A DNA stretch of 64,000 bases from Paenibacillus hamazuiensis (GTDB lineage Bacteria > Bacillota > Bacilli > Paenibacillales > NBRC-103111): positions 3,968,001 through 4,032,000 of the forward strand of contig NZ_JALRMO010000001.1 in NCBI RefSeq assembly GCF_023276405.1, written 5' to 3'. The position numbers were made by a program, and so were the translations under genes. Below, piece by piece: positions 43,517 to 52,021 of this stretch. Numbering within the stretch: position 1 is the first letter of the stretch; every line of letters begins with the position of its first letter. The notes under the pieces are model-generated. The model did no database searches, had not been told where the DNA came from, and was given only the letters and a program-made list of their open reading frames with translations.

Positions 43517-44023
43517 CTATCGGTTCAATTGCTTCTGCAGCTGCTCTTCGAGACGGTCGAGCGTCGATTTCGCCCCTTCGATGGCGCCGTGCTCCTTCAC
43601 AACCTTCTCCAGCTCCTCGGCCGATTTGAACACCATCCGCATCGTGAGTTCCGTCCTGCCGTCCTGCCCGGCAAATGTCACCGTCACATGAAAAGGCTCC
43701 TCCTGATCGTCGTCGCCTCCGCCATGGGCGTAAACGAGCCGTTCGGGGCTTGCCACTTCGGTATAGACGATCTTGTTGTCGTAATCGACGCCGTCCGGAC
43801 CGTGCATAATATACCTCCATACGCCACCCGGTCTCACATCGATTTCGTGTGTCGTGATCGTAAAGCCTTTCGGTCCCCACCAATGCGGCAAATGCTCGGG
43901 ATCGGTCCACGTTTTGAACACGAGCTCCCGCGGAGCGTTAAAAACGCGGGTGACGACAAGTTCTCTGCCCTCCACAGATGCAATGGTGCTCCTGTCTTCA
44001 TTGTTTAATCCTGATTTCATCAT
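43517..44023 (-). CDS. SRPBCC (AHSA1-like) family protein
   Basis: A 168-residue START-like fold protein of the AHSA1/CalC type. The N-terminal VVTRVFNAPRELVFKTWTDP and the LPHWWGPKGFT block are the family hallmark; the C-terminal helix EGAKSTLDRLEEQL closes the ligand pocket. Members bind small hydrophobic ligands or act as stress factors, often next to ArsR-type regulators, though none is adjacent here. GGGAGG is 6 bases before ATG 44023; the open frame is 22 codons longer upstream without support. The ligand is unknown. Confidence 0.9.
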   Translation of the reverse strand: MMKSGLNNEDRSTIASVEGRELVVTRVFNAPRELVFKTWTDPEHLPHWWGPKGFTITTHEIDVRPGGVWRYIMHGPDGVDYDNKIVYTEVASPERLVYAHGGGDDDQEEPFHVTVTFAGQDGRTELTMRMVFKSAEELEKVVKEHGAIEGAKSTLDRLEEQLQKQLNR

Positions 44024-44152
44024 TTCGTTCCTCCCGTTCTCCATGTTTAACATGATTATCCGCTTTACCAAGCCCAAGATCAAGCCCACACTTGAAAATA
44101 TATCACATCGGCCTTTCCGCGCGGGTCATCGGCTGCATTCCGTAATTGAAAA

Positions 44153-44197
44153 AAACGGCTGTCCGCCGGCACATGATGCCGAATGAGAGCCGTTTTA
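44153..44197 (-). terminator. terminator after the uxuA-uxuB-like operon
   Basis: AAAACGGCT and AGCCGTTTT flank an inner GCCGGCA/TGCCG stem. It lies 31 bases past the SDR gene stop. Confidence 0.65.
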
Positions 44198-44227
44198 GCG
44201 CGTATGCCGGTGCCCGGCACTGATTTT

Positions 44228-45076
44228 CTACACCCCGGAGTAAGCCATAAATCCGCCGTCGACAGGGACCGTAATGCCGGTCACGAAGCCGGACATATTG
44301 TCGTCGGCAAGCCAAAGCAGTGTGCCGAGCAGATCATCCGGGCGTCCGAACCGCCTCATCGGAGTATGCGTGATGATCTTGTGCGATCTCTCGGTCAGTG
44401 AACCGTCTTCGTTGGTGAGCAGCCTGCGGTTTTGCTCGGTCAGGAAAAATCCCGGCGCGATCGCATTGACCCGGATGCCGACGTCGGCCATGTGCACGGC
44501 AAGCCACTGCGTGAAGTTTTCGATCGCCGCCTTGGCCGCGCTGTAAGCCGGTACTTTCGTCATCGGGCTCGGCGCGCTCATCGACGACATGTTGATGACG
44601 ACGGCACCTTTTCTGCCTACCATCTGCCTGGAAAATACCTGCGTCGGAATGAGGGTGCCGAGAAAATTGAGGTTAAATACATAAGAGAACCCTTCCTCGC
44701 TGAGATCGAAAAACGTCGTGATATCCTTGTTCACGAGATCTTCCGGCTTCAGTGTTTCGTTCGTCGTGCTTCCCTTCGGATGGTTGCCCCCCGCTCCGTT
44801 GATCAAAATATCGCAGACGCCGAGTTTCTCCGTAACGATCTGCTCCGCCGTTTTGACGCTTTCCGCACTAAGTACGTCACAGGCGACGGCGATCGCTTCG
44901 CCTCCGGCTTCGCGGATGTCGCGAGCGACGCTTTCCCCTTTTTCGGCGGTACGGTTCAAAATCGCCACCTTGACTCCCTGCCGGCCCAGCTCCCGGGCCA
45001 TCGCCGAGCAAAGCACCCCGCTTCCGCCGGTAATGACGGCGACTTTTCCGCGTAAATTTTCATTAATGGGCAGCAT
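44228..45076 (-). CDS. uxuB: SDR family D-mannonate oxidoreductase (fructuronate reductase, UxuB/YjmF-like)
   Basis: A 282-residue short-chain dehydrogenase. It has the cofactor loop [20 protein letters not shown], active-site Ser in [11 protein letters not shown] and YSAAK (Y-x3-K). The [10 protein letters not shown] insertion and the overlap with mannonate dehydratase match YjmF of Bacillus subtilis, which interconverts D-fructuronate and D-mannonate, unlike the long-chain E. coli UxuB. Its start overlaps the uxuA end by 14 bp. The two adjacent steps feed glucuronate-derived carbon to 2-keto-3-deoxygluconate. Confidence 0.88.
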   Translation of the reverse strand: MLPINENLRGKVAVITGGSGVLCSAMARELGRQGVKVAILNRTAEKGESVARDIREAGGEAIAVACDVLSAESVKTAEQIVTEKLGVCDILINGAGGNHPKGSTTNETLKPEDLVNKDITTFFDLSEEGFSYVFNLNFLGTLIPTQVFSRQMVGRKGAVVINMSSMSAPSPMTKVPAYSAAKAAIENFTQWLAVHMADVGIRVNAIAPGFFLTEQNRRLLTNEDGSLTERSHKIITHTPMRRFGRPDDLLGTLLWLADDNMSGFVTGITVPVDGGFMAYSGV

Positions 45077-46166
45077 ATGGTTCCCTCCTGTTTAACGGTG
45101 TTCCGGTTTTTAATCGTTCCATCGAATCCCAAATTCCCCACAAATACATGATGCCGAGAGCCCGGTCATACAATCCGTAACCCGGCCGGCACTGCTCATC
45201 CCAAATATGCCGACCATGGTCCGGCCGCGCATATCCCGTAAAACCCGTTTCATGGTATGCCTGGACAATCCCGCAAATATCGACCGAACCGTCGGCGGAG
45301 CGGTGGGACGTTTCGATAAAATCGCCGTTCGCGTACAACCGTACGTTGCGGATATGCGCGAACGGAATACGGCCGGCAAACTCCTTGATCATGGCGACGA
45401 TATCGTTGTCCGGATTGACGCCAAGCGAGCCGCTGCACAAGGTGACGCCGTTGTACGGACTATCGACCAGCTTCAGCAGCCGGCGGATATTGTCCCTGCA
45501 CGTCACGATGCGCGGCAAACCGAACATCGGCCACGGCGGGTCGTCGGGATGAATCGCCATTTTGACGCCGTTCGCCTCGGCGACCGGGATAATCTGCTCA
45601 AGGAAATAGTGCAAATTGCGCCACAGATCCTCCTCCGTCACCTGCTTATATGCTTCGAAAAGCTCGGTCAGCCGGCCCATCCGCTCCGGCTCCCAGCCCG
45701 GCATCGTGAATTCGGGATTCTCGTTGATTTTGCGGACGAGCTCCATCGGATCCATATCCTCAACCTTCGCTTTTTCGTAAAAAAGCGCCGTCGAACCGTC
45801 CTCCAGCCGCTTGTGCAAATCGGTCCGGATCCAGTCGAACACCGGCATGAAGTTGTAGCAGATCACCTTGGCGCCGACCTTGGCGACCTTCTCGATCGTT
45901 CGCTTGTAATTTTCGATGTACCGGTCCCGGGTCGGCAAACCGAGCTTGATGTCCTCATGGACGTTGACGCTTTCGACCACCTCAAGGTGAAGCCCGTATT
46001 CGTCAGCTTGTTTCTTGTAGGCCAAGATTTTATCCATCGGCCATTCCTCGCCTGCAGGCACGTCGTGCAGCGCCCAAACGATGCCCTCTACACCGGGAAT
46101 CTGCTTGATCTGCTGCAGCGTGACCGTGTCGTTGCCTTCGCCGTACCAGCGAAAAACCATTTTCAT
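45063..46166 (-). CDS. uxuA: D-mannonate dehydratase
   Basis: A 367-residue TIM-barrel enzyme that converts D-mannonate to 2-keto-3-deoxy-D-gluconate. Typical blocks are [57 protein letters not shown] and [12 protein letters not shown], the last two holding metal-binding and catalytic His/Asp residues. GGAGG is 9 bases before ATG 46166. It is first in a two-gene operon with the overlapping UxuB-like SDR gene. The promoter has a palindromic GntR-like operator inside its spacer, suggesting hexuronate-responsive repression by an unlinked UxuR/ExuR-type protein. Confidence 0.95.
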   Translation of the reverse strand: MKMVFRWYGEGNDTVTLQQIKQIPGVEGIVWALHDVPAGEEWPMDKILAYKKQADEYGLHLEVVESVNVHEDIKLGLPTRDRYIENYKRTIEKVAKVGAKVICYNFMPVFDWIRTDLHKRLEDGSTALFYEKAKVEDMDPMELVRKINENPEFTMPGWEPERMGRLTELFEAYKQVTEEDLWRNLHYFLEQIIPVAEANGVKMAIHPDDPPWPMFGLPRIVTCRDNIRRLLKLVDSPYNGVTLCSGSLGVNPDNDIVAMIKEFAGRIPFAHIRNVRLYANGDFIETSHRSADGSVDICGIVQAYHETGFTGYARPDHGRHIWDEQCRPGYGLYDRALGIMYLWGIWDSMERLKTGTPLNRREPYAAH

Positions 46167-46207
46167 GAGCGGGTTCCTCCTTTTGCGCCTAAAATGATGT
46201 ATAGTTC

Positions 46208-46236
46208 AAATATACTTGTATTCTTGTATACTAGCA
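46208..46236 (-). promoter_or_regulatory. uxuA promoter with overlapping GntR-like operator
   Basis: On the minus strand -35 TTGCTA (46231-46236) and -10 TATATT (46208-46213) are exactly 17 bases apart. The spacer holds CTAGTATACAAG and a second ATACAAGTAT, half-site patterns like those bound by GntR-family uronate repressors. Confidence 0.55.
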
Positions 46237-46393
46237 AGAGGGAATATTGTGTTTACCATCGCAAATAACGGTTTCCGGCATTCAGCAGATTTTAAGCTGA
46301 TGATCAGGTGACGTTAAGTTTTCTTTAATACAATGGGTAACTGGAGAAGGGGAAAGAAAAAAACGACTTAGAGATAAAAGGGAGAAGTTGCAC

Positions 46394-47464
46394 ATGGGTA
46401 AAGAGGAATCAAGAAACCCGATCATTCAATCGGTTCGCGGCTTTGCCGTCGTTATGGTGCTTTTTTTTCATACATGCGAAATGGGCTACAAATATTTTAA
46501 CTACAACTTTTTGAATGTGGCCAATATTCCCGTATCCGGCGGATATGCTTTCTTTTTTGTGCTCACCGGTTATATGATGTACTCCATCTATCACGGAAAG
46601 TTTTCTAACCATGGCATGTGGTCGTCATTTATGCTGAAAAGGTTGATCCGCATATATCCGTTATATTGGATTATCAATTTGGTTATCATACCCGTATATT
46701 TCTTGAATCCCAAATTTGGATTCGGTTATGAAACCAACCCAAAAGACATTATTCATTCGCTTCTTTTGCTGCCGTACATACATCCCCCGATATTAGAAGT
46801 ATCGTGGTCGCTCGTTTATATCGTTTTCTTTTACTGGATGTTTTCGCTGTATTTTTTATTCAAACCTTCGAATGCGGCGGTCGTTTTTACGGTCTGGTCG
46901 TTTATGATCGTTTTAAAATCGTTCGGATTTATCCGGCTGGAGGATAACACCATCACACAGTTTTTGTTTAACGGATATCATTTGGAATTTATAACAGGAA
47001 TGGCGATCGGATATTTGGCTGGACGCATTCGTTTGAACCAAGGTCTGGGGCTGATCTGCATTGCCGGAGGGCTGCTTGTCTTGCCGGCCGTCTGGCTGCT
47101 GCGTCTGCAGATGCCCGGTTTCGGTTATATCCATACAAGCTATACGGCTGCGGCCGGTCTGGTCGTTCTCGGAATCAGCCAAATGGGACGTCCGCTTCCG
47201 GCTTGGTGCAAGCCGCTGCATGAATTCGGGAATGCCTCCTATTCGATTTTACTGTTCAGCTTACCGTGCCTCTCGGTGCTCTTTAAGCTCCTGAGAGCGG
47301 CTCATGCGGCAAACTTTATCGGTCCGGGCATGACCGTCATGTTAAGCTTCGTTGCCTCTTTACTGCTGTGCAGCCTGTTGTACAAATGGATTGAATATCC
47401 GCTGATCAAACGGCTGCGGTCCGTTTGGATTCTGCCTCGCGCCCAAGCCGTACAAAATCAATAA
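46394..47464 (+). CDS. acyltransferase family 3 membrane protein
   Basis: A 356-residue integral membrane acyltransferase with about ten helices. The N-terminal SVRGFAVVMVLFFHTCEMG carries the conserved catalytic-type His in helix 1-2, followed by the family GYAFFFVLTGYMMY and FMLKRLIRIYPLYW. Members transfer acyl groups to exported sugars, peptidoglycan or polysaccharides. AAAAGGGAG precedes ATG 46394, with a TTG two codons earlier as a weaker start. It is divergent from uxuA. The acceptor is unknown. Confidence 0.88.
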   Translation: MGKEESRNPIIQSVRGFAVVMVLFFHTCEMGYKYFNYNFLNVANIPVSGGYAFFFVLTGYMMYSIYHGKFSNHGMWSSFMLKRLIRIYPLYWIINLVIIPVYFLNPKFGFGYETNPKDIIHSLLLLPYIHPPILEVSWSLVYIVFFYWMFSLYFLFKPSNAAVVFTVWSFMIVLKSFGFIRLEDNTITQFLFNGYHLEFITGMAIGYLAGRIRLNQGLGLICIAGGLLVLPAVWLLRLQMPGFGYIHTSYTAAAGLVVLGISQMGRPLPAWCKPLHEFGNASYSILLFSLPCLSVLFKLLRAAHAANFIGPGMTVMLSFVASLLLCSLLYKWIEYPLIKRLRSVWILPRAQAVQNQ

Positions 47465-47541
47465 ATGATCGGATTTTTGCGCCGTATGTGACTTATCTTG
47501 ATTAGCGCAGACCCCGCAGTACCATCCAAATGGCCGTGAGC

Positions 47542-48324
47542 TCAGTATTCCGTAAATCCCGCCATATTTCTCGCCCGAAAGCCGACGGGACGGTGGCTGC
47601 CGATCATTATGATGTTTTGCAGGTCTCTGGAACCCTCCGTCGGCAGGAAAAACGAGCGGACATACGTAAATTGTTCGCCAAGCGTTAAACGAACGGCATC
47701 GATCGACTTGTCTTTGGCTCCCTTTCCCATCAAATTCATGATAAGAGCGCCGCGGGAATCGAGCTTTTCATCCGCCATCGCAAAAAATTCCCCGGACGTT
47801 AAATGCAGCGGAGTCCCCCTATCCGTGAACGCATCCAATACAATGTATTCGTACGTTTGCGGCTTTTCTTGCTCCAAAATTTGACGTCCGTCTCCGATCT
47901 TCACGTTATCTTTGCCATATCCGAAATATTGCCTGCTTAATTCCACGACCTTTTCGTCGATCTCCGCTACCGTAACCCGTTTGCTCTCATAGTGTTTGGC
48001 GATAGTCCCGATCCCGTGACCGATGACAAATACATTTTCAAACGACGGATTATTGAACTCCATGAGATGTATGATGGCTCTCGGGTACTCAAGCACAATT
48101 CGTTCCGGGCGATTTAAATCGATCGCCCCTTGTATGGCTTCGTTCGAAAATTGCAGAACCCGGAAATGTCCCCGTTCATCCTCAAGCTCCTCCGTTTCGT
48201 ACACCATAATTTCATGTGAATCGGAAAACTCTTTATACAGTATGTGCAAGCCGTACATCTCCTTTGCTGTAATTCGGAAGCCCCGGATCGAGTCCGATCT
48301 ACGGGTAATTTTATCAACAAACAT
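47542..48324 (-). CDS. spermidine synthase-like class I methyltransferase-fold protein
   Basis: A 260-residue protein with the Rossmann core of spermidine synthases and related methyltransferases: motif I VFVIGHGIGTIAKHY, an acidic end of strand two (VTVAEIDEKVVELSR), KIGDGRQIL and YIVLDAF. The polyamine-synthase catalytic Asp positions are only partly kept, so it may be a fused or orphan SAM-dependent enzyme rather than a true SpeE. GCAAAGGTGATC precedes ATG 48324, with a GTG four codons upstream. No polyamine gene is nearby. Confidence 0.8.
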   Translation of the reverse strand: MFVDKITRRSDSIRGFRITAKEMYGLHILYKEFSDSHEIMVYETEELEDERGHFRVLQFSNEAIQGAIDLNRPERIVLEYPRAIIHLMEFNNPSFENVFVIGHGIGTIAKHYESKRVTVAEIDEKVVELSRQYFGYGKDNVKIGDGRQILEQEKPQTYEYIVLDAFTDRGTPLHLTSGEFFAMADEKLDSRGALIMNLMGKGAKDKSIDAVRLTLGEQFTYVRSFFLPTEGSRDLQNIIMIGSHRPVGFRARNMAGFTEY

Positions 48325-48387
48325 GAAAAAGATCACCTTTGCGCGGTGACCTTTTCATGTACGGATTATATTCGATATAAAAGCCTT

Positions 48388-50091
48388 CTACTCTTCCTTG
48401 TCGTAGCTTTCCGCCTCCATAGTCGAATTTGCATCCGTATAGGTTGTTTTTAACCAGTCAGCAGCAGTAAACCGGATTTTTTTCGATATTCCGGCGTATT
48501 TTGCGACGGTGGGTACAACGCTGTTTAGCGGAACGGTTTTATACGCATATGGCAATTGCTCGTCGTAATTATAGGTGAAAGTAAACGGTGTGCTGGGCGG
48601 GTTCGATTTACTCATATTTTCTACCCCGACGATATGTGAAGACCAAGCCCATTTTCCGATCGTTGATTTATCATACCAAGTGAATCCCTTGGTAAACAAA
48701 TTATCGCCATGATTATCCCAGCTGCTTCCAATATAAGATCCGCTTTTGTTTGTTATTTTTGAATTTACAATTAAACTGTGGTTGAGCGCATCTTTAAATA
48801 ACTCGTTAAAGGGGGCACTCATATTTGCCGTATCGTCGCCTTGACGTTCCGCACCGATCAGAGGTTCGTTAAATGCGTTATAAACATTAGTATCCGCCGC
48901 GATCGAAGCGCCGTTTCTTGAATTCACTCCGCGCGATAATGTATCTCCGCCGTATTTCGAGATGGCGTATACACTATCCAGTACATTCTGATGCGTCGAA
49001 TTATCAAAAAAATTGTTAAACACATGGCCGGCTCCCTGACGAATCATCGGCAAACGTTGTCCGACATTCGTATAACGATTGTACGCCATGGTCAATCTAA
49101 GTCTTTGATTTCCATCTTTGACCTCGACCCCGGTGGGGCTTACATAATTCGTATAATCCTTATCGCCGGAGCCTACCAAATGAACTTTAGAGTGATAGGC
49201 TGCATAAGCCATAATCTGATTTTTGGTAGCGCCTTCGTTACGCATTTTATAGTAAACGCTGGTTGATGGGTCCAATGCGCCTGCTGCATATTTTTGCTCC
49301 ATATATTCGATGGACTGATAAATAGAGCTGCTCTCATCCGGATGTTCGGTTGCTTCCAATCCGAATTCATTCCATGAGAACGTTACATTGGATGCGCCGT
49401 TTTCCATGTCAATCATTCCGTCTGCCGCTATGGTAAACTTACAATGGTCTATCCATACATTGTTAGCGCCATTCACCTTGATGAATGACCAACCCACCTC
49501 TTTATGCTTTCCGGAATCGTCCCATTGCCACATTTCGTCGAATTTGAGATTTCTTATGACAATATCGTTGGATGAACCCTGCAGCTTTAATTCCGCATGC
49601 CTGATGGTCTTGCCGGATGTGGAGAAAATGGTTAACCCGTTTACATTCGAAATGTTTAATTTGGACACGCCGGAAGCGATTAACAGCGGATTCGTGAATC
49701 CGTTCGAAGGTTTCGGATAATTTGTAATGAAGTTATACTTTGCTCTTTCCGTTGAATCCAGAGCTAATTCCGTCCATCCCAAGTTAATATCATCGGTCAC
49801 TTCAATTACTTTAACCGCACCTTGACTCGCATCCAGAATTGCCTGTAGAAACTCTCTTCCATTACTAACCGTACGATAATAGGATGTTCCCACATATGAG
49901 CTTCGATCATTTACTCCTAAAGAAGCGTAGCCGGTTACGGATAAAAAGCTGGCATCATAACGCTTTTCGACCTTAGTCGTATTAGGAATTGAAGTAATCA
50001 CCGCTGCCTCTGCTTTACCGCCCGCAGCAGCATAAGATGAAGTTACGAGCAAACTTCCTATCGCCAAACTGCTTAAGACTTTTTTCATCAT
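48388..50091 (-). CDS. secreted pectate lyase, polysaccharide lyase family 1
   Basis: A 567-residue secreted enzyme. The signal peptide (VLSSLAIGSLLVTSSYAAAG) is followed by a parallel beta-helix. The PL1 signature NVWIDHCKF (WIDH at 213-216), calcium-site acidic residues after it, and the catalytic RLPMIR (346-351, RxPxxR) are intact. It cleaves polygalacturonate by beta-elimination outside the cell. GAAGGAGGG precedes ATG 50091. A -10 TATAAT and a cre-like site lie upstream, so glucose repression is likely. It fits the pectin/uronate context with uxuAB and the esterase. Confidence 0.93.
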   Translation of the reverse strand: MMKKVLSSLAIGSLLVTSSYAAAGGKAEAAVITSIPNTTKVEKRYDASFLSVTGYASLGVNDRSSYVGTSYYRTVSNGREFLQAILDASQGAVKVIEVTDDINLGWTELALDSTERAKYNFITNYPKPSNGFTNPLLIASGVSKLNISNVNGLTIFSTSGKTIRHAELKLQGSSNDIVIRNLKFDEMWQWDDSGKHKEVGWSFIKVNGANNVWIDHCKFTIAADGMIDMENGASNVTFSWNEFGLEATEHPDESSSIYQSIEYMEQKYAAGALDPSTSVYYKMRNEGATKNQIMAYAAYHSKVHLVGSGDKDYTNYVSPTGVEVKDGNQRLRLTMAYNRYTNVGQRLPMIRQGAGHVFNNFFDNSTHQNVLDSVYAISKYGGDTLSRGVNSRNGASIAADTNVYNAFNEPLIGAERQGDDTANMSAPFNELFKDALNHSLIVNSKITNKSGSYIGSSWDNHGDNLFTKGFTWYDKSTIGKWAWSSHIVGVENMSKSNPPSTPFTFTYNYDEQLPYAYKTVPLNSVVPTVAKYAGISKKIRFTAADWLKTTYTDANSTMEAESYDKEE

Positions 50092-50160
50092 ACTAATATC
50101 CCTCCTTCAAGTAGTAACTGCACCCACACAAATCAGATGATTATTGTCGGTTCCTCCTCC

Positions 50161-50174
50161 TAAAAGCGCTTCCA
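50161..50174 (-). promoter_or_regulatory. cre-like site downstream of the pectate lyase promoter
   Basis: On the minus strand TGGAAGCGCTTTTA matches 12 of 14 cre positions. It lies after the -10 (TATAAT, 50192-50197), a roadblock position for CcpA. The -35 is weak. Confidence 0.55.
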
Positions 50175-50285
50175 ACTCCCGAATTACTGGGATTATAGCA
50201 TGGCTCATCCTATGAATCTATGGGTGGAACCGCTCATCCTGTACAGCAATCTAACTAAAGATACGTCGCAACAAAAAAAGAAAAA

Positions 50286-50317
50286 GAGCGATAACGGAAC
50301 TCATCCGATACCGCTCC
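50286..50317 (-). terminator. terminator after SGNH hydrolase gene
   Basis: GAGCGGTATCGG and CCGTTATCGCTC form a stem with G-U pairs, followed on the minus strand by T5-C-T7. Confidence 0.85.
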
Positions 50318-50322
50318 TTTAG

Positions 50323-50973
50323 TTACTTCCAGGAAAATCCCACCGCATCCAAAAATCCGCGGGCCAGCGCCATATGTCCGGTCAAATTCGGGTGCACCCG
50401 ATCCCATGCCAGCGTCGCCGGGTACATATGCTCCAGCAGCGAGTCGAAGCATTTTTGCGTATCGACAAACCTCGTGCCGTATTTTTCGGCGATCTCCCTC
50501 ACGGCTTCCCCGTATTGATCCATCGACCTGCGCATCGCGTCCTCCTTGTTCGGCTCGATATAATACGGCGTCATCAGGATGATGCCTTTGACGAGCGGAA
50601 GCGTTTGCTTCACCAGCCCGTCCAAATTGCTGCGGTATTCATCCAGATAGACGTGTGCCTCCCTGATCGTCGGACGGTCGTACTGCCGCCAAACATCGTT
50701 GATGCCGATCATGATCGACAGCCAGTCCGGCTTCAGATCGATCACATCCGTTTGCCAGCGCTCCACCAGGTTGCGGGTCGTATTGCCGCTGATGCCCATA
50801 TTGACGACCCGAATGCCGAGCTGCGGATAAAACGTATGCAGCATGGCGTTTACGACCGACACGTAGCCGTTTCCGAGCGCATCGTTTTTCCCTTCGCCGA
50901 TCGGCTTGAGCCGCCCGGTATCCGTAATGGAATCGCCGATCATCACCAGTTTGTCGTCTTTTGCAAATATCAT
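50323..50973 (-). CDS. SGNH/GDSL hydrolase (possible carbohydrate esterase)
   Basis: A 216-residue SGNH-fold esterase without a signal peptide. Block I is MIGDSITDTG with nucleophile Ser15, block II carries Gly in NMGISGNTT, block III is IMIGINDVWR with Asn, and block V is WDRVHPN with the catalytic Asp and His. Similar cytoplasmic enzymes in Bacillales (YesT type) remove acetyl groups from rhamnogalacturonan fragments, which fits the neighbouring pectate lyase and arabinofuranosidase. It has its own terminator. The exact ester is unproven. Confidence 0.9.
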   Translation of the reverse strand: MIFAKDDKLVMIGDSITDTGRLKPIGEGKNDALGNGYVSVVNAMLHTFYPQLGIRVVNMGISGNTTRNLVERWQTDVIDLKPDWLSIMIGINDVWRQYDRPTIREAHVYLDEYRSNLDGLVKQTLPLVKGIILMTPYYIEPNKEDAMRRSMDQYGEAVREIAEKYGTRFVDTQKCFDSLLEHMYPATLAWDRVHPNLTGHMALARGFLDAVGFSWK

Positions 50974-51119
50974 TCCGATTCTCCTTTACCGGTTTGTTTC
51001 AAAATCAACCATTTACCATTTTACTCCTTATCCGGCTCGGCAGCGACCTTTTTTTACAGAAAAAGCAGGATTATGCCGCCTCTTGTCATATTTCAATTCT
51101 TATGAGGAGGTGGGCGGAG

Positions 51120-52016
51120 TTGTCCGTTTATATCAAAGCCGCTATTGACGAGCCGCTGCGGTTCGCTTCCGCGGGACAATTCGTCTCCAGCGCGCCTTGG
51201 ACGCATTCGAAGCGCGTGATCGACAGCTACGAGCTGATTATCGGCGTTCATGAAACGCTGTATATCCAGCAGGACGATACCCGGTACGAAATAGGTCCCG
51301 GCGATGTGCTATTGCTGCTGCCGGGGCGCGTGCATTTCGGCTACGCCCCCTGTTCGCCCGATGTGTCGTTTTTGTGGCTTCATTTCCACTGCTCCGGGCG
51401 CCATGAGATTATTGCCGAAACGGTTCTGGCCGCGGAGCTCGCGCCGGCCCGCAACCGCCTCGAATCGAGCCGGCGGCTGCACAATTTGTACCTGCCGCTG
51501 TTTTCGAGACCGGACGGCATCGAACGGCTTCATATTTTGTTCCAGCAGCTGCAGCACGTCGCCAGCTCCGATTATTACACCGGGCAGGCGGCGGATTATT
51601 TCCTGACCTCGCTGCTCATCGAGCTGTCCGAGCAGACGGTGACTCACTTCCTGATCGCTCAAAACCGAACGCCGGCCGAGACGAATATCGCGCGAATTAT
51701 GGAGTGGGTGCGTATCCATTCGTCCGAAGATCTCTCCGTCGGAACGATTGCAGGCCGCTTTAATTACAATAAAGATTACTTGTCCCGTTTCTTCAAGAAA
51801 CATACCGGCATGAATTTGCACGAATACATCCATAAGCTCAAGCTGTCCAAAGCGAAGGATCTATTGTCGCGAACCGGACATAGCATCAAGGAAATTGCCG
51901 AGGCCGTCGGCATCGGAGACGAGAAATATTTTATGCGGCTGTTTAAAAAATACGAAAAAATAACGCCCTCCGAATTTCGGAAGGCGTTTTACCAGACGCA
52001 TATGAATAATCGATGA
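51120..52016 (+). CDS. AraC family transcriptional regulator, TTG start
   Basis: A 298-residue AraC-type regulator. An N-terminal cupin-like sugar-sensing domain (YEIGPGDVLLLLPGRVHFGY) is joined to a C-terminal double helix-turn-helix (LSVGTIAGRFNYNKDYLSRFF and AEAVGIGDEKYFMRLFKKYE). The start is taken as TTG 51120, with AGGAGG 9 bases upstream; the earlier ATG 51102 overlaps that site and lacks one of its own. It converges with the GH127 gene and is divergent from the esterase, so it likely controls one or both. The ligand is unknown. Confidence 0.9.
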   Translation: MSVYIKAAIDEPLRFASAGQFVSSAPWTHSKRVIDSYELIIGVHETLYIQQDDTRYEIGPGDVLLLLPGRVHFGYAPCSPDVSFLWLHFHCSGRHEIIAETVLAAELAPARNRLESSRRLHNLYLPLFSRPDGIERLHILFQQLQHVASSDYYTGQAADYFLTSLLIELSEQTVTHFLIAQNRTPAETNIARIMEWVRIHSSEDLSVGTIAGRFNYNKDYLSRFFKKHTGMNLHEYIHKLKLSKAKDLLSRTGHSIKEIAEAVGIGDEKYFMRLFKKYEKITPSEFRKAFYQTHMNNR

Positions 52017-52021
52017 ACTTC

